DNA from: Dermatemys mawii
Taxonomy: Eukaryota; Chordata; Testudines; Dermatemydidae
NCBI GenBank assembly: GCA_007922305.1
Contig: ML677374.1
Span: 10,605,369 to 10,669,368 of the forward strand
DNA length: 64,000 bases
Direction of reading: 5' to 3'
The notes beneath the pieces were generated by a model, which was given only the letters and a program-made list of their open reading frames with translations, did no database searches and was not told where the DNA came from. Positions 13,501-24,214 of the stretch are shown here, piece by piece (the first letter of the stretch is position 1; the number at the start of each line of letters is the position of its first letter). The translations under genes and the position numbers were made by a program.

Positions 13501-16500
13501 ACGCCAATGCTTCAAATACTAAAGATAATATCCCAAAGGATCAGCAACATACACTGCCTGTTGCAATTACTAAGAATACTAGTAGCTTCTACGATGCCAC
13601 TCTGGAGACTAATTAATATCAAGATAATAATTCATTGTAATAATTCTGAACCTAAAGGCCCTGGAATGCTGAACAAAAAAACCACCACAGTTGCAATACG
13701 TCAGTCTCCAAACTGACACATAACTTGATTTACTGCAGCAATGAAAGCAGGTTAGAAATTATCAACATTCCCTCTTCCTATGGGAATTTCAGAACTACTA
13801 CTTGCTACACTAAGAAAATGTGAAACTGAAAGAGAAGTTTTTACCTATTAATTTGTGTAGTTTTCTTATCTTCTCTTTCACCACTGATTTTAATGGGAGA
13901 AGACTAAAAATGTAAGAGTTCACAGATGTTTTTATTCATCCTGTCGTAATCATATCAGCTCCCAGTTGGGTGAAACTGAATGGTTTTTAAAAAAGGGCAT
14001 CAGTAACAGCATGCTGCCTGGTAGAGGTGTCTCCAGATTCTTACTTCAATGCTCTGAAACTGATTGTAAATTTTCCAGTGCCCAGCCCTTTCTAAAAGTT
14101 CAAGTGACCCTCCCACTCCTGTGTGTCATGGATTAAAAAAAAAAAAAAAAATACAAAAGAAAACAAAGAAACACACTAAATGACATCCGTCTTCTTCACA
14201 AAGTAAACAAGATCAGGAATCAAGACTTGTTGAGCTAGACATATGGGTTTAAAAATATAATTACAACACCAGCTATGATCTTTACATCACAACAATCAAA
14301 TATAAATGGACATTTTGTCTTATTAGCAGCTTAAAGTGCAACTCAGCGTTCAGAAGAGATGTTTCCATATCTCCAGCTGCAGAGTTAATCTCAGTCCTTT
14401 CTAGGCTCTTCCCATGTTTCCTTATTCTCATAAATTATAGAGTGACTTTATGATATTAATGGAAACTGGTAGTACTTCTGCGAAACATGCATTTCCAAAC
14501 TGTGATCCCACGGTTAGTAATTTATGGCTAGATTTCACCCTGCCCATGTGAAGTCACACTTACTAGATGATCTGCACACGTTTTTGTTAAAAACGACTAT
14601 GGGCCCAATTATAATATCAGACACACCAGATTTACCACAGAGTACTTAGGAGAAAAAAACAAAACAAAAAGAACACCCCACAAAGAAACTTTAAACTTGC
14701 AAAGAAACAAGGAAGTAGGTTTATGATTACTTATGTGTCCCTCTTATCTCTGCTATATTTATGTAATGTGTATATATGTGTTTTAAACACACACAAAAAC
14801 CACACTTGCAGGCTATGTCCATTCTAGGTCAATTGTGTGGCCAAAGCTGCTGTGCAGCATCTATTTAGAATGTATTTTTCTACTCTTTTTTTGAGTAGAA
14901 TAAAACACAAAAACAAAACAAAAAAAAACAGATTAGAAGGCTGGTTACATTGACAGTAAATTATAGAGAAAGCAGCAGAAACGTGTTTTCAAAAATAATA
15001 AAAAAAAAATCAAAGCTTAGTCAAACTGGAGGTGTAGACATTACTATGTCACTTAAAAGTTAGTGTTCAAGGAAAAAGCCTTCAAGCAGATTACATGACT
15101 TCAGCTAACGGCAAACTATTTAGTGGTTGGAGGCAGTTTTCTGACACATTTACCCATCATTTTGATTATTAATAATATATTTGCCATACTCTCCAAGGCA
15201 AAGAGTATAGACATCCTTTCTAATGACAGAAAAAATGGCTCTCTGATTTACAGCGATTACAGCTGTAAGGAAGATTCCACACAATGCTGAATTAGTGCCA
15301 AAATATCACCCACTGAAATGAAGATTCTTTCCACAAGTGATCCGGATAATGCATTTATCAAGAAAGCGGATTATTAATTAACATAGGAGCACCGGGGGGG
15401 AGGGGGGTGGCAAGAAGAGAAAAAATGCTTCACACTTACAGAAAAGAGAGGAAATTGATAGTATGCCACTAAAACAGATACACATGCATGGCGATTCCAG
15501 ATGCATCACATCACTCCACAACTATTGCATATAGTGGTCTGACATCTTTTGCTTGATTTAATGCAATAATCTGAACAGTGCAGTCATGAGGGCACCAAAT
15601 TGCACAAAGATTCTTAATTTATAGACTGAAGTTCAGGAAAAAATTGCAAAATCTGAGACAGGTGCAAGCAAGTTCTCACTACTAGAGTAACTTCAAAAAA
15701 ATCAGTGCACCCGAAGATTTAGGAAAAGCGAGAAGAGTTACAAGACAAGGGAAATTAAAGTGCCTGAGGAAAGCTTATTTAAGTTAATCAGTGGACACCA
15801 AGCTCTGAATTTGCTTCAGAGTGAATAAACATGGTTCAAGATACACACTGCTGTAGAATAAAAACAAAAACCAATCTTCACTTGAAAAACCTGTGTTGAC
15901 ATAAGTTTAAACTATGCTACTTTCTGCAACTTTGCTGATGAAAAAGGCAAACTGGTTTGCTAAGCAAGCTTGTATATAGGAGAGTAAGTTCTGTGCATTT
16001 GACTTCTGGCTTTGGTATTTTTAAAGCTTTATGACATGAGCTAAAAGTTGCTACTTAAATATAGTTAATCTAAAGTAGGAAAAGAGTTATGTCACAAGCA
16101 AAGTTTGGAACTGGACAATGTTATGGTGTTTCGAAGACAAATGTTTTGCCTGATTATTCATTAGGCTGGGAATGAGAAGCAAAGAAATACAGAATTGTTT
16201 CATTTTTTATATGAGCTATACAAATTTCACTAAACAATACATTTAGTGATCATATGCTTGGAACCATGGAAATCCCAAATGCTTTTAGTCTACAGGAAAG
16301 CTTACCAAGGAACAATGAAAAAGCTCAAACAGTTCAGTAACCAAAAGTTTGTATAATAATCAGTTTAAAGAGATTGAAATGGCAATTGTTTATTTCATTA
16401 AAGGATATACATTATGGTAAATTTTAGACAACATGCCAATCTAAGTACCAACAAATTTAGAAGGCTTTCACTGTAGTTTTTAAATGAGAACTGTAATGAG

Positions 16501-19269
16501 ACTGAGACACCCAACCAGATACACAACTTGAATCACAAGCAGAAAATGATTGGTAAGTTGAGGAAATGGCAGCTTTACTGGATGTATCATGGATCTATAA
16601 TGAAAGCAGAAACTAGTGCGTGCAGAAATATAAAAAAAACCAGTAGATGGTAGCGAAGGAAACAGAGGACACAGTGCAGCAAAAGAACACCAAAAATGAC
16701 ACAGCTGGAGGGAAAAAAAGTAAAAGAAAGAGAACATAATACCTTTCACATCTATATCCTGTTTCACCCAAAGGTCTCAAAACAAATTACAACTTAACCT
16801 TGTTACACCTCAACTCCTAATTAAGCAGGCAAATATTGCTTCCATTTACAGATGGGTAATCTGTAGCAAAGAATGTACCCATTACAGATGGGTAATTTGT
16901 GGCAAAGAATGATGTATTGAAGGCGACAAAAGAAGTCGGCATAAGGAACAAAACCCAGGAATTCTCTGAGTCCCGTTTAATACACTATTCTGGCTGGTCC
17001 CCTAAACAGAATTTGCAGTACACGCTTGCTTTTGCAAGGAGAACGTGGGTGGGGAGCAACAGAACTGTGCCATCAAGAAGTCCCATTAAGTGCTATTTTA
17101 CCCAACAGACCCCTAAAATTATGTTTTATTTGCCCAGACATGTAAATGTTTAATAAGTCTCAACTCCTTTTAACAACATATATACACATAAAACCGTAAG
17201 CTGTTCACATTGAAAAGATATTCAAAACTGTCAGGACACTCAGCAAATCACTAAAAAGAGAGCTGCACAACCATAGTACAATAACCATTCAGTGGCAGGG
17301 GTATTTTTCAATATCCTGTCTGTTGCTGGACGCATCTGGCTGAGCCAGATAACCAGATGTCTGGTTGTTATTGTCCTCAGATACATCTCTGATTTTTTTT
17401 TTTAACTGCAGAAACAGTTTCCATTTTACATAGTTAATTAAAACACACATGTAAAATGGATAATGAGAATCACATTTCCCTAGCAATGGAACCAATCCTC
17501 CAAGTCTTACAGAAAGTCTGTAAAGAATGGAACTCAGATGTGCCACCTCTTGGAATGTGTCTCAAGAGACCATCTCTAGAATCCGAGACAGTCTCCAAGG
17601 CCAATTCAATCCTCAGTCTGTATTCCTTGTCTGCCAACAAAAGGTGCCAATTGATATGTGGCCACATGCTCACTATAAATTAGATTGAAACCATTTGTTC
17701 ATTGCACATAGGGCAGTGAAAAGTTGTGAGATAGTGATATTAATTTACTATATCAATCTGAGCCAAATTTGACCTACCGCTAAAAGGCTCAGTGTATTTC
17801 ACAATCTCTAAAATTAAACTTGTTTTTTTAAAAAATGCATTAAGGTTTAATTATGAAAGGCAGCCCCAAACTGTACATATTCAATTCTGAACCTTAAGAC
17901 AATTAACTTTTCAAAAGTTTGACAATAACCTGAAAAGCAACCTTACTTAGATTCATATCTGGACTTGGGACTTACTTACACAGGGAAATTTACTGGCACA
18001 ATTATACAGCTACAGTGACAACAGTATAATTCCAGGGATATAATTATACCAGTACATTTCCTTATGTAGGCAAGCCTTTAGAAACAAATTAAAAGAGGGG
18101 AGGAGCAGAGAAAGAGTTGCTTTGCAATTTAGTCCTTCCCTCTATGTTCAGGAATGTTTCTCATGGTATTCATAGCTATGATTATAAGACATGGCTCAAA
18201 TTCAAATCTATGTATCTAGCAGCCCTGTTTTGCAGGAAAATTCTGGCAAACAGCAACCTCTGCACTTGTACAAATTAAAAGCAGAACAGTATAAATAATG
18301 TATGTGTAGTAAACAAAATAGACTACTTAGGAAATCAGAGTCAACCAGTTTTTGTGGCCATTCAAGTTACTCTTTTTACTATTCTATTACAAATTCACAG
18401 TTCAAACCTAAAATATGGAAATCAAGCTAAGATCAACTTAATTTATTTTTGTGACTTAAGGGCAATCTCAAAATACAAGGTAAATCAAGGCTTGATCATT
18501 AATCTCATTTGTGTATGTCAAGAATCAGAGAGGTAGCCCTGTTAGTCTGGAATTGCAGAAGTGACAGAGTCCTGTGACACCTTAAAGACTAATTAAAGTG
18601 TTAGAGCATAAGCTTTCGTGGGCTAATACCCACTTTGTCGTTGCATCCGATGAAGTGGGTATTAGCCCACGAGAGCTTATGCTCTAATACTTTAGTTAGT
18701 CTTTAAGGTGCCACAGGACTCTTTGTCACTTCATTTGCGTATATGAAGTAGGACAAACAGATTTACACAAGGCCTAAAGTTAGAGGCACTGGAGACCTAG
18801 TCAGCTCATTTGGCCCGTGCCCGTTGCCAAATATTTCCCAGTGATTCACCTCGCTCCAGGTTTGCCCCGGGCCAGCTGAGCGCCGCCGTTATACAACCCC
18901 CTGCAGCGGTGAGGCGGACCCCAGAGGGACCCGGTTTGGTGCGGGCCAAGCTCTCCCCTGAGGAGCTGCCGAGGGGACGAAGCGCTTCTGCCCCCTGCCA
19001 GCGCCACGGCAGGCGGGACAGCAACGGGCGGGTCAAATCCAGCCACCGACGAAGCGTTTGTAAAACCAACCCTCCCGCGCCTTCCCCTTCGGAGCCGGGG
19101 GTGGGTGTGAAACTCACAGGAAACGGGAGGACCGGGAGTTTCTCCTCACACCCCCGCTGCGCGCAGGGGCGGGCGGGGAGCCGGCGGGGCCCGCCCCACC
19201 CCGCCAGGCTCCCGGGCGCAGGCTCACAGCCCCCGCGGCCCGCCCCAGGCCGCCGCGGTGTCTCTTACC
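1427..19269 (-). CDS. TMEM248: TMEM248 (transmembrane protein 248), spliced gene, 3' end outside window
   Basis: Multi-pass membrane protein of poorly known function. Five coding exons (8771-8929, 6981-7266, 5483-5633, 3434-3617, 1427-1570) join in frame to 308 codons; a noncoding first exon ends at 19269. I recognise the protein from the N-terminus MFNINPLENLKVYISSRPPL, a hydrophobic segment at about residues 20-42, a luminal-type middle region with many N-glycosylation sequons (NETL, NDTT, NISV, NVTH, NITF, NATL), and a C-terminal hydrophobic segment at about 270-291. Every junction has GT-AG ends and matching phase. The family protein is 314 residues as I remember it, so about six C-terminal codons lie in an exon before position 1. 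The start is the ATG at 8929; an in-frame GTG at 8947 is only the exon edge. RABGEF1 lies upstream on the same strand. Product identity is confident; function is not established. Confidence 0.96.
2005..2092 (-). repeat. Dispersed turtle repeat fragment (minus copy)
   Basis: Shares the gttggtccaataaaag block and the agctctgtgtagcttgaaag block with the plus-strand copy at 3186-3300, in opposite orientation. I know this as a common turtle interspersed repeat but cannot assign its class. Confidence 0.6.
2101..2392. mobile_element. Non-autonomous hAT element with 8-bp target duplication
   Basis: Terminal inverted repeats CGGTGGTTCTCAAAC and (reverse complement of the right end) CAGCGGATCTCAAAC are of the hAT-Charlie type. 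The flanks are TACCAAGG (2093-2100) and TACTAAGG (2393-2400), which differ at one base. No transposase is encoded. The inside has diverged GC-rich repeats of a TTCGGTGGCTTTTC motif. Confidence 0.85.
2401..3085. repeat. MITE-like dispersed repeat with AGAGCGCTCT palindromes
   Basis: Higher CpG than its surroundings, with repeated AGAGCGCTCT-type palindromes and phrases such as gtgtgaac/gttcacac near both ends. This is the style of the turtle element at 7640-8314. Ends are uncertain; 2770-2890 is a purine-rich then CA-rich low-complexity stretch. Confidence 0.5.
3086..3310 (+). repeat. Dispersed turtle repeat (plus copy)
   Basis: Carries the caccaacagaagttggtct block followed by gggaccaacacagctacaac. 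It is the same family as the minus copy at 2005-2092. Class not assigned. Confidence 0.6.
3434..3617 (-). CDS. TMEM248: TMEM248 exon 5 (codons 199-260)
   Basis: Encodes QPPHCVPETYSNATLWYKIF through LTVIVPD, a cysteine-containing part of the luminal region with one NxT sequon. Acceptor CCTCAG at 3618, donor GTAAGT after 3434. Length 184 nt; phase matches exons 4 and 6. Confidence 0.94.
4845..5050 (+). repeat. Dispersed turtle repeat ("catactggatcagacca" family)
   Basis: Begins with CATAGGAACTGCCATACCGG and continues with gatcagaccag, a very common opening phrase of a turtle and crocodile interspersed repeat, followed by diverged sequence. Probably related to CR1, but I am not certain of the class. 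Confidence 0.55.
5198..5214 (+). repeat. Homopolymer run of 17 G
   Basis: Seventeen consecutive G followed by a purine-rich stretch, in TMEM248 intron 4 about 270 bp past the exon 4 donor. Confidence 0.85.
5483..5633 (-). CDS. TMEM248: TMEM248 exon 4 (codons 149-198)
   Basis: Encodes GRESHEEINITFTLPAAW through VFPVTV. Acceptor TAAAAG at 5634, donor GTAAGT after 5483. Length 151 nt. It continues the glycosylated luminal region. Confidence 0.94.
5634..6980 (-). other. TMEM248 intron 3
   Basis: AT-rich intronic DNA in which I see no gene or clear repeat. Confidence 0.6.
6981..7266 (-). CDS. TMEM248: TMEM248 exon 3 (codons 54-148)
   Basis: Largest coding exon (286 nt). Encodes DWNTFLLRFNDLDFC through HQIGLSG, with four NxS/T sequons and a Ser/Thr-rich stretch. 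Acceptor TTTAAAG at 7267, donor GTATGC after 6981. Confidence 0.95.
7267..8770 (-). other. TMEM248 intron 2
   Basis: Occupied largely by the MITE at 7640-8314; the remainder is unremarkable AT-rich DNA. Confidence 0.6.
7640..8314. mobile_element. Miniature DNA transposon with TATAGCGCTATA palindromes
   Basis: Terminal inverted repeats: left CTAGGGTATGGTTACACT, right (reverse complement) CTAGGGCCATGGTTACACTG. The right half has repeated palindromes of the TATAGCGCTATA type (about 8195-8290). No coding capacity. Possible 3-bp TAG duplication, which would suit PIF/Harbinger; the superfamily is inferred. Confidence 0.75.
8771..8947 (-). CDS. TMEM248: TMEM248 exon 2 (start codon, codons 1-53)
   Basis: Contains 18 nt of 5' UTR (8930-8947) and the ATG at 8929. 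It encodes the N-terminus and first membrane segment (PPLVVFMISVSAMAIAFLTL) through SPEMTE. Acceptor CTTTCAG at 8948, donor GTACGG after 8771. The 159-nt coding part matches the 53 codons before DW in the human protein as I remember it. Confidence 0.95.
9720..10020. mobile_element. Harbinger-like MITE, turtle "gtctacac" family
   Basis: Left end TTAGGGCTGGTTTACACTTA. Internal blocks ccacctccctgagaggcagta and ggcgtggatttttca match the copy at 59136-59396. Right end near agatctatactacagaccta. Non-coding; ends approximate. Confidence 0.65.
11810..11998 (-). mobile_element. Cry-type tRNA-derived SINE (turtle)
   Basis: On the minus strand the head is tRNA-like, with an A box (TAGCTCAGTGATT, 11979-11991) and a B box (GAGTTCAATCC, 11941-11951). 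The body is ggccatttagggat...gcaaaaatctg, and the tail is CR1-like (ggtcccttccaactctgtga). This is the architecture of the Cry SINEs of cryptodiran turtles and the best taxonomic marker in the window. The tail suggests mobilisation by CR1. Confidence 0.88.
12190..13115 (-). mobile_element. CR1 LINE fragment, reverse transcriptase pseudogene
   Basis: Minus-strand translations in shifting frames match CR1 ORF2. Seen in order are a SYQWFTVKMGG block (about 12975), VLIKF-VVD-TRLGGFANTMG, NVTFNKDKYKV, then KDVDKLERVQRKATRIIKDL near the C-terminus (12198-12578). The usual FADD active-site block reads FVVD. There are frameshifts and stops throughout and the 5' end is missing, so it is dead. It is a typical 5'-truncated CR1 insertion. 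Confidence 0.9.
16745..16915 (+). repeat. MIR-like relic with a short internal duplication
   Basis: A MIR-style phrase (tgcttccatttacagatgggtaa) is followed by a near repeat: ATTACAGATGGGTAATTTGT at 16880-16900 duplicates the block at 16852-16870. Diverged. Confidence 0.45.
17966..18080. mobile_element. Short MITE with long terminal inverted repeats
   Basis: The left arm GGGACTTACTTACACAGGGA continues to ttatac and pairs with the right arm (reverse complement AAGGCTTGCCTACATAAGGA). Only about 115 bp, so nearly the whole element can fold on itself. Non-coding. Confidence 0.6.
18558..18732. repeat. Large inverted repeat made of two copies of a turtle repeat, head to head
   Basis: Two arms of about 80 bp (18558-18639 and 18649-18732) pair with only about six mismatches across a loop of under 12 bp. 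Each arm carries AGAGCATAAGCT followed by cgtgggctaatacccact. The flank at 18530-18557 (gtagccctgttagtctgga) belongs to the same interspersed family as 42206-42275. Confidence 0.85.
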
Positions 19270-19620
19270 GGCGGCGCAGGGTGAAGAAGCCCCCGGGCGA
19301 AGCGAGGCGGGGCCCGGAGGCTGCGGCCGGGCTCACAGGCGGTGGGGCGGCCGGCTCTGCACCATTCTCCGGCCCCGCGAGAGGCTGTGGGCAGGCGACA
19401 GCTCCGACGCCCTCCTCCACCGGACTCCCTCCCGTCCCGCTACTTCCGGGGACGTAGCCGTCACGTCACCTCTCACCTCAGCCGGCCGCGGACGGCGGCT
19501 CAGGGGGGACAAGAGTCCCTGACGGCCACAAGCTACGCGGAGCCCCGCTCCCTCCCTTCTACTTCCCCTCACCCCGCCTCCTTCCACCTATGGGAGAGGG
19601 GCGGGGCTTTTAGGGCTAGG
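18820..19620. promoter_or_regulatory. TMEM248: CpG island promoter of TMEM248
   Basis: GC-rich, CpG-dense block in an otherwise AT-rich region. On the gene strand it has an ETS-type site (ACTTCCGG on plus at 19442-19449) and a CRE/ATF-like site (TCACGTCA at 19461-19468), with several GC boxes. It is TATA-less, as expected of a housekeeping promoter. The transcription start is not visible directly. Confidence 0.8.
19269..19460 (-). other. TMEM248: TMEM248 exon 1, noncoding (5' UTR), 5' edge approximate
   Basis: A strong donor (GCCG followed by GTAAGAGA) ends at 19269 in the CpG island. No other minus-strand donor in the island fits as well. No coding frame joins to exon 2 because translation starts in exon 2. 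The 5' edge is placed near the ETS and CRE-like motifs and is inferred. Confidence 0.6.
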
Positions 19621-19655
19621 GCAGCCCCATTAGTGGGCGTGGCTTCCCCAGGGCC

Positions 19656-19806
19656 TAGGTGGAAGGGGTTGAGTCAGGGTGGCCCTTAGGGCTCCCCTAG
19701 TAACTAGAGGGAAAGGGGCTGAGCCAGGGTGGCCCCTAAAGCTCCCTCTGTGGCTAGCATGGAGGAGCTCAGCTAGGGAGGCCCATCAGGCTCCCCTGGG
19801 GCGAGT
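19656..19806 (+). repeat. Degenerate tandem repeat, three units of about 50 bp
   Basis: Units at about 19656-19704, 19705-19754 and 19755-19806 share the order tag..gg, gctgagccaggg-like, tggccc, ggctcccct. It lies 200-350 bp upstream of the TMEM248 promoter. Confidence 0.65.
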
Positions 19807-21146
19807 GAGGAGAAAGGCCTATGGTCAGTGCTTACCCCCAGGCGGTAAATGGGGAGACTTAGTCAAAGCCAAACACCCTTTGGCAACTAGGGTGGACGGT
19901 GCAGGGAGATAGACCCCCTCACTCCGGGCTGGCCCAATCCCCTTAGAGAGGCAATAGCAGAAGTTCACAAGGACCAGCCCTTGCTGCTACTTGGATCTGT
20001 GTCCCATAGTAAGAAGCCCTGCTAAGAATTTCCACGGAGCCTTGCCCCTTTCCCTAGAGGATACAGGCACTGTACCTAACATGCTACAGGTGATTTCTGG
20101 GGGTTAGCTTCCTCTGTCACATCTTCAGCAACAGGAGCAGTTTTTAAGAAACTTTATTTTATATCTCCCAGTGTGGGAAGAAGCAATACAACTTCTGTAA
20201 TTATCCTCAGGGCATTTTGGGATAAGAGACATTCCAGAGCAGTCCAGTGGCTGCTAAAAACCTGGCTCTAGTAGCTGTGCTCTAGAAGTTGCACATATGT
20301 GTTTGCACCTGCAGATGTCCAGACCAGTCTTACTATCCAAAGTAACGTTTGAGTGCATGTAGCAGCTGGACACTCACATTCCCTTTTGTATATTATTCTG
20401 GATTCAAACTTTCTCCTTTACAAAAAGTTGTCTTTAGTTCCCTTTCTTGAGACACACCAGGTCATACTAACTAGGTTAGGGAGACTTTATCTTCTTTTAA
20501 TTTGAAAGTGTATGACTCTAAGACTCTTAAGTTGGGGCTAGTTCTAATTTACATACACTGTTCTGCTATGACAACCCACCTACTGGTACCTGGACAACTT
20601 AAAAGTTTCCTTTACTGTTAATGTTAACAGGCTGCATAGAAGTTGATCTTGTATAATTGCTTTTTTATGAGGTATAAAGACTCAACAAGCATCTTTAACA
20701 TTTTTTTTCAAGCATCACTTACCAGGCATATCAGGTATTATCTACCCAGGTTTTGCGGGAGGTCTGTGAAAGGACTCACAGGTGGATTTGTGCTCTCAGC
20801 ACATAGTTTGCTAAAACTTTCAGGTCTGTCAGGCATTTGAGTTAAATAAAATTCAAAGAGAAGACACTGAATTTTAAACAATCTGCATAAAAATCCCTAC
20901 CCCTCTCAATCAGGTGTCATTTCCTTACCATTGACGAGGTCATATAGCCCAGTCCATCATTCACAGAATATTCCATGAAACAGTTGGGGAGGGAAGGAGA
21001 GGGAAAGGAGGAAGACGAAATTTTTACTGTATTTTTTTCATTCTAAGATTATAAATTCAGGTCATAATAAACGTGCAAAAAATGGATCTGAATTGCTTTC
21101 TGCCTTTGTAATATTTAATATTCTTTTAAAGATGAGCCATAGAGGT

Positions 21147-21481
21147 AGGATGACTATATTTCCCAAAGGGAAAACTGGACACTTCAGGGGTCTGGCCTAA
21201 GCCCTCTCCCTCTACCCACCACAGGGCTGGGGTCACTGCTCACCTGAGCCTTCCCACCATCCAGCCCTCACACATGGCCGGGGTCATTGCTTATCGGAGC
21301 ATTGCCTATGACCCTCCCTCCCCTGCACAGGGCTGAGGTTGCCACTTGTCTCTCTGCATGTTCCTCCACACCACACTTTTTAGATAAATGCCCATATTTG
21401 GCAAAAAAATGTTGGGATGGCCAGGACAGGGCTTAAAAAGGTGACTATCCTGGCCAAAACAGGACATATGGTCACCCTATA
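21147..21481. mobile_element. MITE-like element ("gaccatatgtcctg" family)
   Basis: The left end aggatgactatatttccca pairs with the right end, whose reverse complement is AGGGTGACCATATGTCCTG. The middle repeats a cagggctggggtcact-type block. Non-coding; superfamily unclear. Confidence 0.6.
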
Positions 21482-22423
21482 TAGAGAGCAATGCATAGAA
21501 CCAATATCACACTATATAGTAAATATGTGACAGCTAATGCTACCAGTATTACCTATGACCAGTAATGAAGTGGCAAGCTCCTTCTGTAGAGAGGACAAAC
21601 AACTTTTCAATTATGTCCACAGGCTAAGGTATGAAGTTAGAACTCCATATTCCCTCAGACCACAATGGGTCTCCTACTAATAATGAGTGGTTTACACAAA
21701 GATCAAGAATAGAATATTGCCATTATGTAGTCACTAGACTCTATTCACTACCTTCTAGCTGCATTCACTCATCTTTAGCAGCACTACTGTTTCTGCCCTT
21801 GGTTTGGTCTCTCTCATTTTCCACTCCCTTTCATGAGGGCTTTGCTCTCAATCCTACCAGTGTTGCTAAAATGACTAGCCATTAAATAATCATGGTGATA
21901 TGGAGTATCATCAAAATGCACTGAAGTTAATATTCCATCAAGTTTAGATTCTGGAAAACCCATGTTTTGTAGGCCACAAATTCACTGTGTGGTCCAGACC
22001 TTCCAAAACACAATTCCATGCTCTGAAAGTCACACTATTTTCAAGCTGCTCTTATCATTGGCACGACATTAATTTGCAGCAGTATTACAACTTTTAGAAA
22101 TCTAAATTGCAAAGACACAATAAAGCATCATGAATAAGAAAAGCCCAATTCAACAGAAACTCTATAAAAGAAAGCTATTCAGTTACTCTTTTTGAAAGGT
22201 CTACGGAATGTTCTTTGGCAGCTCACCTATCCTAGTTAGTAGATGCTCCAAAGTGTTTGCAGTGAAAGTTTCCCAAATGCATAACTCCCACCGAGTAGCC
22301 ATACATAATCTCCTTTACTGGTGCGAGTTACATAACACAGCATAAGGCCCAACCTTGAAAATGTTTGAGTAAAGAAGCCTTTAAGATGCCCTACAATTAT
22401 AGGGCCAGACCAGGATAATATTT

Positions 22424-22441
22424 CCTCCTCCTCCTCCTCCC
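22424..22441 (+). repeat. CCT trinucleotide microsatellite
   Basis: Six consecutive CCT units. Confidence 0.8.
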
Positions 22442-24214
22442 CCATAGTAAAGCACTTTGAGATCTACAGCTGAAAAGTATTATTGCTTTACCAGATTTTG
22501 GACCTATGTTTAAAAGATCAATGTGTGGTGTAAAAGGGTACAACTCACACAAGAGAAAGCTGTAGCTCATTAAGCCAGATCTGAAGTCAGCTTGCTGTCA
22601 GTTTCCAGAAGGGGAATAAGTGACATTTTAAGTACAGTGTATTGACAGTCTCAAAGTACTTAATTCCAAAAGCTTCAATAATTGTTTCAGTAGAAGACTC
22701 TAAGGTGAACAGGGACATTCTCTTGGCAGTGGTTCTGCAACACATTGTCCCACAGTAAGATACACCATCATCAGAAGCAATCATTTGTTCTCTAGTAAAC
22801 CCTTCAGTCCAACCCACGCACTGTGTGGTGTTGAGCTAAAATGATGTGAAAAATGAAATTCCATCTTTAGAACATGGAAGAGTCTAGACTTCAATTATTG
22901 CCAGAGCAAAGCTGGTTGGAATATTTGATGTACAAGAGGGTGACCTAGGCCCTGTGGGTATCAGACTGCTTGATTAACAGGAGTTTTAGCCTATCCTCCC
23001 TCAGTTTCTTAGATCTACTCTTGAAACCTGCACAGATGTTTCATTTAGAGGGACGTGAGATTCCCCAAGTCAAGGGAGATAGTTTGAATGTCCATCACTG
23101 CAGGGAAAAGACCCATTGCAGGTCTGACAGGTTTTTGACATTCAGGGTCTAGGGCATAACTCAAACTTGAGGCTGCAGATTGAGGCCTGAGAAAAACCAA
23201 AGGCCTAGATCAGGCAAAGAAAAATAAAGTGTGTGGGGGGGGGTTTACTTCCTCCAAAAGTAAAAACTCCGCTAAACAGAAAAAATAAAATCAGAGGAAA
23301 ATACTATGAAATAAAGTACAGTATGAGCAAGAGATGTAGCAAGCCAAGTGGCTAGCTAAACAGACACCACAATGCTCTGTCTCAAGCTGCAGGTGACTGA
23401 GAAGGAACTGGCGTGCTGGCTGATCAGCCCCTCCCTGCATATCCTCATATTGGAGCACAGGAGTTTCTAGTGTGCAGACACTGCTGATAAAAATCTCCAG
23501 TTAAGAGTGCACAGGTGCACACACATGCTCACATGGAGTACCCCCAGGGACACTACTAAAAGAAGAATGCATAGTTTGATAACAGTTCTTACTGTAAAGT
23601 ACCTTCTCTGATCTAGGCATAGTAAGTAGATGGTTCATGTTCAAAGACAACTTTGTGCAGCTCAACTGATGAGAGATTCCCTAACACTCTATTTTCAGTA
23701 GCATTAACCAATTACGGTATGGATTTTCTACACTTATGAAAATGAAAAGCAATCACTAACTGCATAAAGTTATTGTGACATAAAATGTTAGCAGTCTGTC
23801 TTCTCCATTTTAGTGACCTATATTGACCCTATCTGGTAGCTGAATATTTTGATCAGCAAGTACTTGTTCCTGTTTACTATTAAAAATGCTCATGGCCACT
23901 CACTATTCTGTGATTCCTCAAAAGCGAACCTATATAAATATAAAAACCCTTCAAGTTATTTCCTGCTCTTGATTTCCCAATGTAGCCTGTCTTTTTGTGT
24001 CTGTCTTCTTTATAATCTCTTTGGGACTGGGAAAAGCTTCCTTTTACATCTTAAACAGTACAAAGTACATTATTGCTTAAATATGCCATCTAAAAAGTTT
24101 ACATTGTAGATAGGCTTGTCTGTTTACTGTCTGCCCGTGGGCAAGGCTAAATATCTTAAACCATTTGCTTTAAAAGCCTGTCAAAAAAGTTTCCATAGCA
24201 GACACAGTCCAGTT

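Larger units (their letters stand above)
8948..19268 (-). other. TMEM248 intron 1 (about 10.3 kb)
   Basis: Long first intron between the noncoding exon and the start-codon exon. It holds a Harbinger-like MITE at 9720-10020, a Cry SINE at 11810-11998, a CR1 fragment at 12190-13115, a MIR-like relic at 16745-16915, a small MITE at 17966-18080 and a large palindromic repeat at 18558-18732. The stretch 13120-16740 shows nothing beyond short A-rich and AAAT runs (13316-13332) and a G-rich run at 15393-15408. Confidence 0.7.

Noticed and set aside
18810..19457. 215-codon plus-strand open frame in the TMEM248 CpG island
   Set aside because: GC-rich, Pro/Arg/Gly/Ala-dominated frame typical of CpG islands; overlapping frames on the other strand are just as open and no domain is visible.
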